This document shows positions 54,200 through 62,137 of a stretch of DNA of 64,000 nt, piece after piece. Numbering within the stretch: position 1 is the stretch's first letter; each line of letters opens with the position of its first letter. The DNA is from Paenirhizobium daejeonense (GTDB lineage: Bacteria; Pseudomonadota; Alphaproteobacteria; Rhizobiales; Rhizobiaceae). A program made the translations under genes and the position numbers. The DNA is taken from the NCBI RefSeq assembly GCF_014280875.1, contig NZ_JACLAL010000004.1, forward strand, positions 124,001-188,000, read 5' to 3'. The notes beneath the pieces were generated by a model. That model was not told the DNA's origin. It did not search any database and saw only the letters and a program-made list of their open reading frames with translations.

Positions 54200-55809
54200 A
54201 TCCCCTCGATCTGATAGGGGATCTGCTTGAAGGTGACGCCAAGGGCGGACAAGCGGTCGTCCGGCACCGTGCAGCCCTCGGCATAGACGATCCGCGCGCC
54301 GGCAAAATCAGCTTCCGGCAGCGGTAGCGCTTCGAGCACGGTGCCGGTTAGAACGTTGCCCGCCTGTTCGCGCGCCACGCCCACGGCCTCTGCCGAATGC
54401 AAGAGGTAGATCGCCCGGTTCTGGAACGTACCGATCAGCGGCGAGGCGCCATCGGCGCGTTTGGGGATCGGCGATCCGGTTTCGCAGAAGAACACGTGTG
54501 CGGCGAGGTCGGGAAAGGTGACGGAAGGCGAGACATTGCCGTCGGCATCGAACAGCGGTTCGCCCAGGGTGCAGAATCGGAAGCCACCGCCGCCGGTCCA
54601 ATTGACCGCTTTTGAGATACCGCCTTGTTCGCCGTCAACGACTTTGGAGTAGCGCGGCACAACATGGGTTACAGCGTGTTCGCCCATTTCCACGCCGATG
54701 TGCTTTCGTCCCAGCTTGTGCGCAACCGCGCCCGTTGTTCCCGAGCCTGCAAACGAATCCAGGATCAAGTCACCCTCCGTCGATGCTAGTTCAATAATAC
54801 GTTGAACTAATTTTTCCGGCTTAGGTGTGGGGAATGGATCGTCGGGCAATAGCGAAAGCTGTTCCTTGCGCCCATCCTGCGTGTGGCTGACTTCGTCCCA
54901 AAGCCAAATTGTTTGAGCGTTGGTACCTTCGGACCGAAGAGTGTCACGGAAACGCTTTAGAGCGGGCACTTTGTTGTTGCCGTTCTTTCCCCACCAAATA
55001 AGCCCTTCGGCGATGTGTCGGGCATTCTCTTCTTTTCCATAACCCCAGACACGGGATCTCGAAGGCCAAATCTCTTCGAGGGTATTTGGATTAGTGATGG
55101 GATAATAGAGATTTGGTCGCTCATCAGCGGTCTTCGCGCAAGTGTAGTTGTCCGGTCGCCAAGGACCTCGCGGGTCACTGTCTGGATTTTTATAGGCGGC
55201 GTTGGCCTGTTCTGTTCGCGCTAGTTTGTTGGGACGCCAAACGTTCTTGCTTCTTGCATATACCACGATGTGGTCGTGGCTTTCAGAAAGCCAGAGCGCA
55301 TCATTCGCGGGCGCATATTTCTTCTGCCAAATGACGTTTGAAATGAAGTTTCGTCGCCCGAATATCTCATCCAAGATTAGCTTTAGGCCGTGGACTTCGT
55401 TGTCATCGATCGAAATCCAGATTGATCCATCCTCGCTCAAAAACTCCTTCAGCAGCCGAAGCCGCGGATACATCATGCACAGCCACTTGTCGTGGCGGGA
55501 CAGGTCTTCTGCTTCCTTGCCCACGACGCTGCCGAGCCAGGCGCGGATTTCCGGCGAGTTCACATTGTCGTTGTAGACCCAGCTTTCATTGCCGGTATTG
55601 TAGGGCGGGTCGATGTAGATGCATTTCACCTTGCCGGCGTAGTAGGGCAGGAGCGCCTTCAGCGCTTCGAGATTGTCGCCCTGCACCAGAAGATTGCCGG
55701 CATCCGGATCGCCATGGCTCTTGTCCTTGTCGCAATGGATCAACCGGTAGGGAACCTCGCGATGATGGTTCACGACGGCTTTCTTGCCGATCCAGTCGAG
55801 TGTGGGCAT
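54196..55809 (-). CDS. mod: Type III DNA-methyltransferase, Mod subunit
   Basis: A 537-residue adenine/cytosine-N4 methyltransferase of the beta class. The catalytic motif IDPPYNTGNESW lies at 66-77, and the SAM-binding motif FAGSGTTG at 353-360 comes after the target-recognition region (about 165-330). In Type III systems Mod reads the target for both enzymes. The DNA for the recognition region and its flanks (about 54780-55480) has clearly lower G+C and a different codon choice than the rest of the gene, suggesting recombination of that segment. The C-terminus overlaps res. Confidence 0.93.
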   Translation of the reverse strand: MPTLDWIGKKAVVNHHREVPYRLIHCDKDKSHGDPDAGNLLVQGDNLEALKALLPYYAGKVKCIYIDPPYNTGNESWVYNDNVNSPEIRAWLGSVVGKEAEDLSRHDKWLCMMYPRLRLLKEFLSEDGSIWISIDDNEVHGLKLILDEIFGRRNFISNVIWQKKYAPANDALWLSESHDHIVVYARSKNVWRPNKLARTEQANAAYKNPDSDPRGPWRPDNYTCAKTADERPNLYYPITNPNTLEEIWPSRSRVWGYGKEENARHIAEGLIWWGKNGNNKVPALKRFRDTLRSEGTNAQTIWLWDEVSHTQDGRKEQLSLLPDDPFPTPKPEKLVQRIIELASTEGDLILDSFAGSGTTGAVAHKLGRKHIGVEMGEHAVTHVVPRYSKVVDGEQGGISKAVNWTGGGGFRFCTLGEPLFDADGNVSPSVTFPDLAAHVFFCETGSPIPKRADGASPLIGTFQNRAIYLLHSAEAVGVAREQAGNVLTGTVLEALPLPEADFAGARIVYAEGCTVPDDRLSALGVTFKQIPYQIEGI

Positions 55810-56213
55810 GTCCGGTCCTGCAATCTGTCATTGGTTCGCTGACAGCTTTGTAAAGTCCGGATTCTCCCCTGTCACGCTTTCTTCCGCATCCGGTCCACAA
55901 GTGCGGTGCGTTGTTCGAAGTCGTTGCCGGAACGACCGGTGGCAGTCGTTTCCTCTTTCGTCCAGCAGCGCCTTGGCGTAACCCCGCTGCCGGCCCGCGC
56001 CGCCAGGCGTGACCGCCGGATATGAGCCCGGCGCCATCGTCTGTTGATACCGGGTCGAGCCCGGTTGGCATTTTGAGCCAGGTACCAGCGAAGCCGCCAA
56101 AAGACTTTCTGGATGCAACGGAACGTCATTGGACGCCAGACAACAAAAAAGCCCGGAAAACCGGGCTTTTTGCTTTGTTTCTGTACCGTACGGGACGGTC
56201 TGAAACGGGAATT
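55810..56213. other. Intergenic region between mod and tRNA-Leu
   Basis: No complete gene seen. On the minus strand, fragments such as AKALLDERGND and DFEQRTALVDRMRKK in different frames look protein-like and could be a decayed gene. A hairpin ACCGGG-TCGA-CCCGGT-like sequence (near 56057) and the terminator at 56145-56171 lie here. mod transcription probably starts near 55850. Confidence 0.35.
56145..56171 (-). terminator. Rho-independent terminator downstream of tRNA-Leu
   Basis: AAAAAAGCCCGG / CCGGGCTTTTT with an AAAA loop, 43 bases past the 3' end of tRNA-Leu. It works in both directions because both ends carry A or T runs. Confidence 0.88.
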
Positions 56214-56300
56214 TGGTGCCCAGAAGAGGACTCGAACCTCCACACCCTTTCGAGTACCAGCACCTGAAGCTGGCGCGTCTACCAATTCCGCCATCTGGGC
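56214..56300 (-). tRNA. tRNA-Leu (anticodon CAG)
   Basis: An 87-base class II tRNA on the minus strand. Acceptor GCCCAGA starts at 56300 and pairs with TCTGGGC; discriminator A and an encoded CCA end at 56214. The anticodon stem CCAGC/GCTGG encloses TTCAGGT, giving CAG. The long variable arm and TTCGAGT T-loop fit leucine. Confidence 0.97.
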
Positions 56301-56597
56301 GACGAAGAGCCGTTTAAAGGGGCCGACTCTGACTGTCAACCGGCTTTTTGAAGTTTTCGTGTCAAAGATTTCGAACGGTATGGAAGAGGCCCGGAATACC
56401 GGGCCGGACAGTCTTGGAAAAGCCATGATGTCGCGGAGGATTGAACATGTTCGGGGATGATGATGCCAGGCGTCGTTTTCCGGGCGGCAGGCAGAAAAAC
56501 GGCTGGAGATAAAACCGTGACTGCTGCGATTGCCGATGCGGGGAAGGGCGCTCCCGATGTCCGCCGATGGCGGACAAGTCTTCTGGCTGGAGGTAAC

Positions 56598-57104
56598 ATG
56601 ATCAGATTGTTTGGAAAAATCCTTCTGGGTGCCCAACTGGGCCTCGTCGGATTGTCGTCTGTGGCAGCGCAGGCGGCAATGCCGATGACCGAGGTCGCGC
56701 CGGCTGCCGCAGAGCGGTCCGGCGTCGTCAAGGTGCAGACCTATTGCGACGCGTACGGCTGCTATGAGACCCGCCGTCCGCCGGGCTACCGCCCACCGCC
56801 GCCGCCTCCGGGCTGGGACGATGGCTATCGTCGCCCGCCACCGCCCCGTTGGGATGACGACTATCGTCGGCCACGCCCTCCGGGCTGGGACGACGGTTAT
56901 TATCGCCGTCCGCCGCCGCCACCACCACCGCCGGTCTACCGTCGTCCTCCTCCGCCACCGCCGGGCTACGGCATGCCGCAGGGGCGCAACTGGGGCAACC
57001 ATGTGCGCTGGTGCCTCGACCGCTACCAGTCCTACAATCCGCAGACGAACAGGTTCCTGTCCTCGAGCGGTTACTTCAAGGTCTGCCGGTCTCCCTATTA
57101 CTGA
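56598..57104 (+). CDS. Proline-rich secreted protein, BA14K-like
   Basis: A 168-residue protein starting MIRLFGKILLGAQLG at 56598, after a good GGAGGT ribosome site. The signal peptide ends at AQAA. The middle (about 60-125) is built from proline runs and repeats of GWDDGYRRP-like units. The C-terminal 45 residues (HVRWCLDRYQSYNPQTNRF and on) match the BA14K/lectin-like domain of alphaproteobacteria, with two cysteines. The role may be cell-envelope or lectin-like; this is inferred from the family. Confidence 0.8.
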   Translation: MIRLFGKILLGAQLGLVGLSSVAAQAAMPMTEVAPAAAERSGVVKVQTYCDAYGCYETRRPPGYRPPPPPPGWDDGYRRPPPPRWDDDYRRPRPPGWDDGYYRRPPPPPPPPVYRRPPPPPPGYGMPQGRNWGNHVRWCLDRYQSYNPQTNRFLSSSGYFKVCRSPYY

Positions 57105-57124
57105 CCGGCCCGACTGCAATCGGG

Positions 57125-57154
57125 AAAGGGGCGGGCGAAAGCTCGCCCCTTTTT
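57125..57154. terminator. Bidirectional terminator
   Basis: AAAGGGGCGGGC-GAAA-GCTCGCCCC with one wobble pair, followed by TTTTT on the plus strand. It lies between the converging BA14K-like and SelT/W-like genes. Confidence 0.85.
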
Positions 57155-57474
57155 CAGTTCCCGTCCGGGGTGCCGTTCTCGCCGGTTGCCGCCTTCAACC
57201 GGTCGGTGTGGCCGAGATCGCGCTCGGGCTCGACGATATCGCGCAGCCGCTGCTTGAGTTCCTTCGGGCCGGGAAAGCCGCCATCGCGCTTGCGCTCCCA
57301 GATCAGCTCGCCATTGACCCGGATCTCGAAATTGCCGCCGGTGCCGGGAATGAGCGCCACCTCGCCAAGGCTTTCCGGAAAGGTCTGCAGCAGCTCCTGC
57401 GCCATCCAGCCGGCGCGCAGCAGCCAGTTGCACTGGGTGCAGTAAAGTATCGTGACCCGCGGCTTCTCACTCAT
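57154..57474 (-). CDS. SelT/SelW/SelH-family (Rdx) protein
   Basis: A 106-residue protein from MSEKPRVTILYCTQC at 57474; an ATG seven codons earlier is possible. The thioredoxin-like fold carries the CxxC motif CTQC, which is CxxU in eukaryotic selenoproteins. The stretch GTGGNFEIRVNGELIWERK and FPGPKELKQRLRD are family hallmarks. A redox role is presumed; the bacterial function is unknown. Confidence 0.88.
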   Translation of the reverse strand: MSEKPRVTILYCTQCNWLLRAGWMAQELLQTFPESLGEVALIPGTGGNFEIRVNGELIWERKRDGGFPGPKELKQRLRDIVEPERDLGHTDRLKAATGENGTPDGN

Positions 57475-57626
57475 CGTTTTTCCGTTCCTCATCACTCGTC
57501 TTCACGACAAAGTTAACTTGAATAATCATGTTTTTTACCGCGGGCCGCTTGAGCAAGCCTGCCGCCCCGGCCATTAGCATAATCACAGGAAGCCGAGACC
57601 GGGAAAACGGAACAAGGAGTGCCGAT

Positions 57627-58073
57627 ATGTCCAACCCCGCCGATCGCGATCGGCTGATCGTGCCCCAGCTTCAGCCCGTCTACGCCGGAGGTTACGAGAC
57701 GGTGGAAACCGTGCTGCGTGTGCTCGCAGGCGTTCTTCTGGTTACCCATGGTTACGGCAAGATCATAAACCCCTTCGGCGCCGTGGGAATGGTCGAGAGC
57801 CTCGGATTTTACCCCGGTATCTTCTGGTCTCCGCTTCTTTCGGCTACCGAATTCTTCGGCGGCATTCTGGTCGCCATCGGGCTCTTCACCCGCCCCGCCT
57901 CCTTCGCGGCGATGATCGTGCTGCTGGTCACGGTCTATTTCCATGGGATCGTGAAGGCCGAAGGGCTGGGCGGCGCGGAAAAATCGATCCTCTGGGCGGC
58001 GATCTTCCTGTTCTTCTCCTTCCGGGGCGGCAATCGCCATTCTGTCGATGCGCGTCTCGGGAAAGTCTTCTGA
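57627..58073 (+). CDS. DoxX family membrane protein
   Basis: A 148-residue membrane protein starting MSNPADRDRLIVPQ at 57627, with four hydrophobic segments in the DoxX pattern. VTHGYGKIINPFGAVGMVESLGFYPG and ATEFFGGILVAIGLFTRPASF are typical. The family is linked to quinone- and thiol-related redox processes, but the function is poorly defined. It starts a run of small plus-strand genes. Confidence 0.85.
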   Translation: MSNPADRDRLIVPQLQPVYAGGYETVETVLRVLAGVLLVTHGYGKIINPFGAVGMVESLGFYPGIFWSPLLSATEFFGGILVAIGLFTRPASFAAMIVLLVTVYFHGIVKAEGLGGAEKSILWAAIFLFFSFRGGNRHSVDARLGKVF

Positions 58074-58163
58074 AGTCCGGCCGCTGACTGGCCGTTCACA
58101 GGCTTGAAGAGCGCCGTCCGCCGTGGTCATCTCCTCGCCGAACGAATCGGCGGGAGACGGACC

Positions 58164-58871
58164 ATGCGCGTGGCGATTATCGAGAACACCGGATATTCGG
58201 ATCCGGGCCAGGTGGGCGTGGCGCTGGCCGAGGCGGGAGCGACCATCGAGGTTATCCGCGCCTATGCCGGAGAACCGTTGCCGGCGAGCGTTGACGCGCA
58301 TGACGGTCTCGTCGTGCTCGGCGGCGAGCAGAATGCCCGTGACGACGAAAAGCACCCTTACCTGCCGGTGCTTGCGGCGCTGATGCGCGAATATGCCGAT
58401 GCCGGCAAGGCCGTGCTGGGCATCTGCCTCGGCAGCCAGATTCTTGCCCGGGCCTATGGCGGCGAAAACCTGATCGGTGCCGCCCCCGAATTCGGCTGGC
58501 GCAGCATTTCCCCGACGAGCGAGGGCAAGGACGACCCGGTGATCTCCGCCGCCGAACAGTCGGGTGGGGACTTCCTGTCCTTCCAGTGGCACGACGACAC
58601 ATTCACGCTCCCGCCCGGTGCCGTGCATCTTGCAGGCAACGGCGTTGCCGCCAATCAGGCCTTCCGCGTGGGACGCGCCGCCTATGGCATGCAGTTCCAC
58701 TTCGAGGCCAACCGTTCGGTGGTGGCGGAATGGAACCGCCTGTTCCCGGAACTGGTCGAGCGCAAGGAGCCCGGCTGGCTTGCCCGTCATCCGCAATATG
58801 CCGAAACGCAGGGGGCGGCCGCAGAGGCGGCTGGACTTGCGATTGCCCGCGCCTGGGTATCCCGCATCTGA
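58164..58871 (+). CDS. Class I glutamine amidotransferase-like protein
   Basis: A 235-residue protein starting MRVAIIENTGYSD at 58164. The nucleophilic cysteine is in GICLGSQILA, and the His-x-Glu pair is in GMQFHFEAN. It is a stand-alone amidotransferase of the GMP-synthase-like group; no synthase domain follows. The acceptor substrate is unknown. Members include enzymes acting on gamma-glutamyl compounds. Confidence 0.82.
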   Translation: MRVAIIENTGYSDPGQVGVALAEAGATIEVIRAYAGEPLPASVDAHDGLVVLGGEQNARDDEKHPYLPVLAALMREYADAGKAVLGICLGSQILARAYGGENLIGAAPEFGWRSISPTSEGKDDPVISAAEQSGGDFLSFQWHDDTFTLPPGAVHLAGNGVAANQAFRVGRAAYGMQFHFEANRSVVAEWNRLFPELVERKEPGWLARHPQYAETQGAAAEAAGLAIARAWVSRI

Positions 58872-58919
58872 CGACAGGCCGAACGGCTCTGTATGGCGAT
58901 CTGAGGGCGGGAGAGGGCG

Positions 58920-59477
58920 ATGACGGCAAGCGAACGGGACAAGATGGCCGCCGGCCTCTGGTACAACTGCATCGATCCGGAACTCGACCTTCTGCGCGAC
59001 AGGGCGCGAGAGGCGGTCCATCGCCACAACACCCTGTCGCCGGCGGAGCGCGGGTCCGCAGCGCCGGAACTCGTATCGCTCTTTGCCGGTTTCGGCGAAG
59101 GCGCGTTCATCGAAGCGCCGTTTCATTGCGGATACGGGTTCAACATCACGCTCGGCAAGCGCGTCTATCTCAACGCCGGTTGCGTCATCCTCGACAGTGC
59201 CGCGGTTTCGATCGGCGATGGCTCCATGCTGGGGCCGGCGGTGCAGATCTATTGCGCCGAACACCACAAGGAGAGGGCTCAGCGTGCCGCGGGCATCGAG
59301 ATCGCCAAACCGGTCATTATCGGCCGTGACGTATGGATCGGCGGATCGGCGGTGATCCTTGCCGGCATCACCATTGGCGACGGTGCGATCGTGGGAGCGG
59401 GCGCCGTGGTGACCCGCGACGTTCCGGCAGGTGCAACCGTGGTCGGCAATCCGGCCCGACTCCTGCCGCGCGCGTGA
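58920..59477 (+). CDS. Sugar O-acetyltransferase (Maa/NodL/LacA family)
   Basis: A 185-residue hexapeptide-repeat acetyltransferase starting MTASERDKMAAG. An N-terminal Maa helix region is followed by a left-handed beta helix with the imperfect repeats IGDGSMLGPAVQIY, VIIGRDVWIGGSAVILAGITIGDGAIVGAGAVV. The catalytic histidine is in AEHHKERAQR. NodL of rhizobia belongs here, but no nod genes are nearby, so it is better called a maltose/galactoside-type acetyltransferase. Confidence 0.87.
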   Translation: MTASERDKMAAGLWYNCIDPELDLLRDRAREAVHRHNTLSPAERGSAAPELVSLFAGFGEGAFIEAPFHCGYGFNITLGKRVYLNAGCVILDSAAVSIGDGSMLGPAVQIYCAEHHKERAQRAAGIEIAKPVIIGRDVWIGGSAVILAGITIGDGAIVGAGAVVTRDVPAGATVVGNPARLLPRA

Positions 59478-59570
59478 GAGAGTGGAAGGCCGGGAAACGT
59501 TGACCCGTGTCAATTCGCGGCGCATCGTTTGCGCTATGGTGCCCCCCGTTCTGTTCACCGGAAAACGTCC

Positions 59571-60146
59571 ATGAGCCTTCTCGCCTTTGCCGCCGCCGTG
59601 CTCCTCCTGCTGCTGACACCGGGGCCGACCAATACCCTGCTGGCGCTTTCGGGTGCTGTAAAGGGCGTGCGGCGCTCCCTGCCGCTGATGGGAGGCGAGC
59701 TTGCCGGCTATATGACGACAGTCATTCCGCTGGTGACGTTTGCCGGCCCGTGGCTGGAAAGCCAGCCGCTGGCCGCCAGTGCCGTGCGGCTCTGCGCCGC
59801 CGCCTGGGTGCTGACGCTTGCTGTCAAGCTCTGGGTCATGCCGGCGCAGTCCGCCGATGGCAGCCATATCGACGCGCGTGCCGTCTACTGGACGACGGTG
59901 ATGAACCCCAAGGGGCTGATCATTGGCCTCGTGCTGGTGCCGCCGGTCGGCTTCCCCGCAACCTTCGCCTATCTTGGCGTTTTTGCCGGGCTGATTCTCG
60001 TGGTCGCGAGCCTTTGGCTGGGCTTCGGTTCCGCGATCCTGGGTCTGATCAGCAGTCGTCATCCGGCTCTGATCGGACGTGTTGCCGCCGGCTTTCTGGT
60101 CTTTTTCGCCGTTGCCCTGACCAGTCAGGTCGTCGGCTGGGTTTGA
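59571..60146 (+). CDS. LysE family translocator
   Basis: A 191-residue inner-membrane exporter starting MSLLAFAAAVLLLLLTPGPTN at 59571. The TPGPTN motif near the first helix and KGVRRSLPLMGGELAGYM are typical of the LysE/RhtB fold, with about six hydrophobic segments. Members export amino acids such as lysine, threonine or homoserine lactone; the substrate is unknown here. Confidence 0.85.
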   Translation: MSLLAFAAAVLLLLLTPGPTNTLLALSGAVKGVRRSLPLMGGELAGYMTTVIPLVTFAGPWLESQPLAASAVRLCAAAWVLTLAVKLWVMPAQSADGSHIDARAVYWTTVMNPKGLIIGLVLVPPVGFPATFAYLGVFAGLILVVASLWLGFGSAILGLISSRHPALIGRVAAGFLVFFAVALTSQVVGWV

Positions 60147-60967
60147 TCGCCTTTCATGATGCATAGCAGGCTCTCTATCCCTGTCTTGCAGGTCTTAAGC
60201 TCGGTTCCTGCTTGTTATGTGTACCGCGTTCACCGCTAACCCCACATGCCGAAACCTTCACGCGCGGTTTCCCGCCGTGGCTTGCTTCATTTCGGTTCCC
60301 CCTTCCGGCCATTCGACCAAGGGATCGGTCGGGGCGCTGGAAGCTGCCTCGTAAAGTAAAAATAAGTGACACCTTCCGGCGCCCCGTTCGGTGTGTTTTT
60401 CCGGACGAACTCGGTCTCTCTGCGCGGATGACGGCACCTTTCCAGGGTTGCGCTCGCGAACATTTTCGTTCGTGACGCCACGAAAGGCCGTTTTGGCGGC
60501 CAGTCGCCGGTCCAGTCATGTGTGCCCTGCAGGCACGCCCCGCCCTGTTTCAGACGAGAGGGAGACCATTCTCATCCAGCCTCCGGAGCCTGTTCCGCGT
60601 TTCGAACAGACACCCGGATCACCGGTCCCGCCTCGCCGGCAACGCAAGCCGGTGTAACCGCGACGGGACGGGGCCATTCTAGGCCAGGCACGGAGCGCGG
60701 GGATTTTGCGGGAAAACGGGGAAGGGCGGACAGAGCTATCGCCCTCCTTCCGGCCTTTCGGACGATGGAGCGGACGATGGACTTTTCTCCGGCGCATCAT
60801 GGCCTTGCCAGCAACGGGAGCGGGTCGAGGCGCGTGGGGCAAGGTTGATGACAGTGTGTACCATCCCGGTTGACCGCAAAATCGATCCGCCCCCTTTCCG
60901 ATCCGGCAAGCTGCGGTTACTTCTTCGCAAGACACTGCCCGGCACTGCAATTGCGAAAGGACATCCG
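60147..60967. other. Long region without a convincing gene
   Basis: About 820 bases between the LysE and thioesterase genes. Open frames on both strands give arginine- and serine-rich shadow proteins of no family. Parts such as 60340-60400 are AT-richer (GTAAAGTAAAAATAAGTGACACC). It could hold a non-coding RNA or a decayed gene, but I see no fold I can name. The thioesterase promoter should lie at its right end. Confidence 0.4.
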
Positions 60968-61459
60968 ATGGACCGAGCCCATGATCCAAGCCAGCTGGAA
61001 ATGGTGGTGCTGATGACGCCGGACATGGCGAATTTTTCCGGCAAGGTGCATGGCGGCGCGCTGCTGAACCTGCTGGACCGGGTGGCCTATTCCTGCGCCT
61101 CGCGTTTTTCCCAGCAATATGCCGTGACGCTCTCGGTCGATCAGGTGGTGTTTCGCCAGCCGATCCATGTGGGCGAACTGGTGACCTTCTCGGCTTCGGT
61201 CAATTTCGCTGGCCGCACCTCAATGGAAATCGGCATCCGCGTCGAGGCCGAGGATCTGCGCACCGGCGAGCGGCGACACACCAATTCCTGTTATTTCACC
61301 ATGGTGGCGGTCGATGCCGAGGGCAAGCCGACACCGGTTCCCGAACTTGCGCTTGAGACAGACGTAAAACGCCGGCGTGCGCGCCAGGCCGATGTGCGTC
61401 GCACGCTGCGCCGCGAATTCGAGGCCCGCTTCCGCGAACTCAAGGAAGGCAATGACTGA
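60968..61459 (+). CDS. Acyl-CoA thioesterase (hotdog fold)
   Basis: A 163-residue protein starting MDRAHDPSQLEMVVLM at 60968; an ORF start at 60845 would add unrelated residues. The hotdog domain shows SGKVHGGALLNLLDRVAYSCASRF with the likely catalytic aspartate, and VDQVVFRQPIHVGELVTFSA. This matches the YciA/BACH group that hydrolyses fatty-acyl-CoA. The chain-length preference is unknown. Confidence 0.88.
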   Translation: MDRAHDPSQLEMVVLMTPDMANFSGKVHGGALLNLLDRVAYSCASRFSQQYAVTLSVDQVVFRQPIHVGELVTFSASVNFAGRTSMEIGIRVEAEDLRTGERRHTNSCYFTMVAVDAEGKPTPVPELALETDVKRRRARQADVRRTLRREFEARFRELKEGND

Positions 61460-61538
61460 GTTGGGATATATCCGCACCTGTCAGGCGGCCGGTCTCATGA
61501 CCGGCCCGCAGCCTCATGCAGCGATCCGTTGAATAGGC

Positions 61539-61913
61539 TCAGGCGGTGGCGGTCTCGTCTTCGACGGGAGCCTCGGGAGCATTCTTCTTGATGGATTCAG
61601 CGCAGTTCTTTGCACTGGATTTCGACGAGTAGGTCTCGGACCGGACCATGATCTCGCCGTTCGCTGCCCGGAAGCGGACGAAGGTTTCGCCGTTCTTGGC
61701 TTCATCGATTTCGAAGCGATAACCGTTGCCGGTTTCTTGCTTCGTCAAGTCGACGATGGCCGCGTCGGGGGCGTTCTTCTTGATCGAGTCGATGCAATTC
61801 TTGGCGCTTGCCTTGGAAGCGTAGTTTTCAGACCAGACCATGACTTCGGCATTGTAGACGAACTGGATGCGGAAGGCGCCCTTTTCATTCTTCAAGATCT
61901 TGAACTTGTGCAT
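61539..61913 (-). CDS. DUF1508 (YegP-like) protein with two repeats
   Basis: A 124-residue protein starting MHKFKILKNEKGA at 61913, 5 bases after GGAGGA. Two DUF1508 units lie in tandem (about 1-50 and 60-110), each ending in SAKNC-xx-SIKKNAP. The C-terminal tail is acidic. Proteins of this kind are small and of unknown function; a crystal-structure-type beta fold is known for the family. Confidence 0.87.
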   Translation of the reverse strand: MHKFKILKNEKGAFRIQFVYNAEVMVWSENYASKASAKNCIDSIKKNAPDAAIVDLTKQETGNGYRFEIDEAKNGETFVRFRAANGEIMVRSETYSSKSSAKNCAESIKKNAPEAPVEDETATA

Positions 61914-62137
61914 GTTTCCTCCGGACATCGAAGTCGGCGCTGCTTTCGTCCGACAACTGCCAAGAATACTTAGAATGCAATTGGAGGAAGCACAAGATGC
62001 ATGGCCACGCGTCGATCGGTCGAATGCGATCCGGACGATTAAGGGGCTGGAAAGCCTGTAACCAGGCTTCCCCGCTTCGTTAAGGCCTCGCTCAGTTTTG
62101 CCGGCCAGTGTCGCACCGGAAACTGAAGAGGAAGACC

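Noticed and set aside
56214-56300. Direct repeat of the tRNA-Leu end as an attachment site near 51241
   Set aside because: TGGTGTCTGG at 51241 matches TGGTGCCCAG only in part, no better than chance.
55872-57119. A 415-codon open frame on the minus strand through tRNA-Leu
   Set aside because: It crosses the tRNA and its terminator and is rich in Arg and Pro, typical of a shadow frame; only its last few residues look protein-like.
58920-59477. Calling the acetyltransferase nodL
   Set aside because: No other nodulation genes or nod boxes are present, and the Maa/LacA group cannot be separated from NodL by eye.
57513-60164. An 883-codon minus-strand frame
   Set aside because: It runs opposite four recognised plus-strand genes (DoxX, amidotransferase, acetyltransferase, LysE) and has no domain of its own.
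60147-60967. RNase P RNA or tmRNA in the gene-free region
   Set aside because: The conserved cores of these RNAs were not found on either strand.
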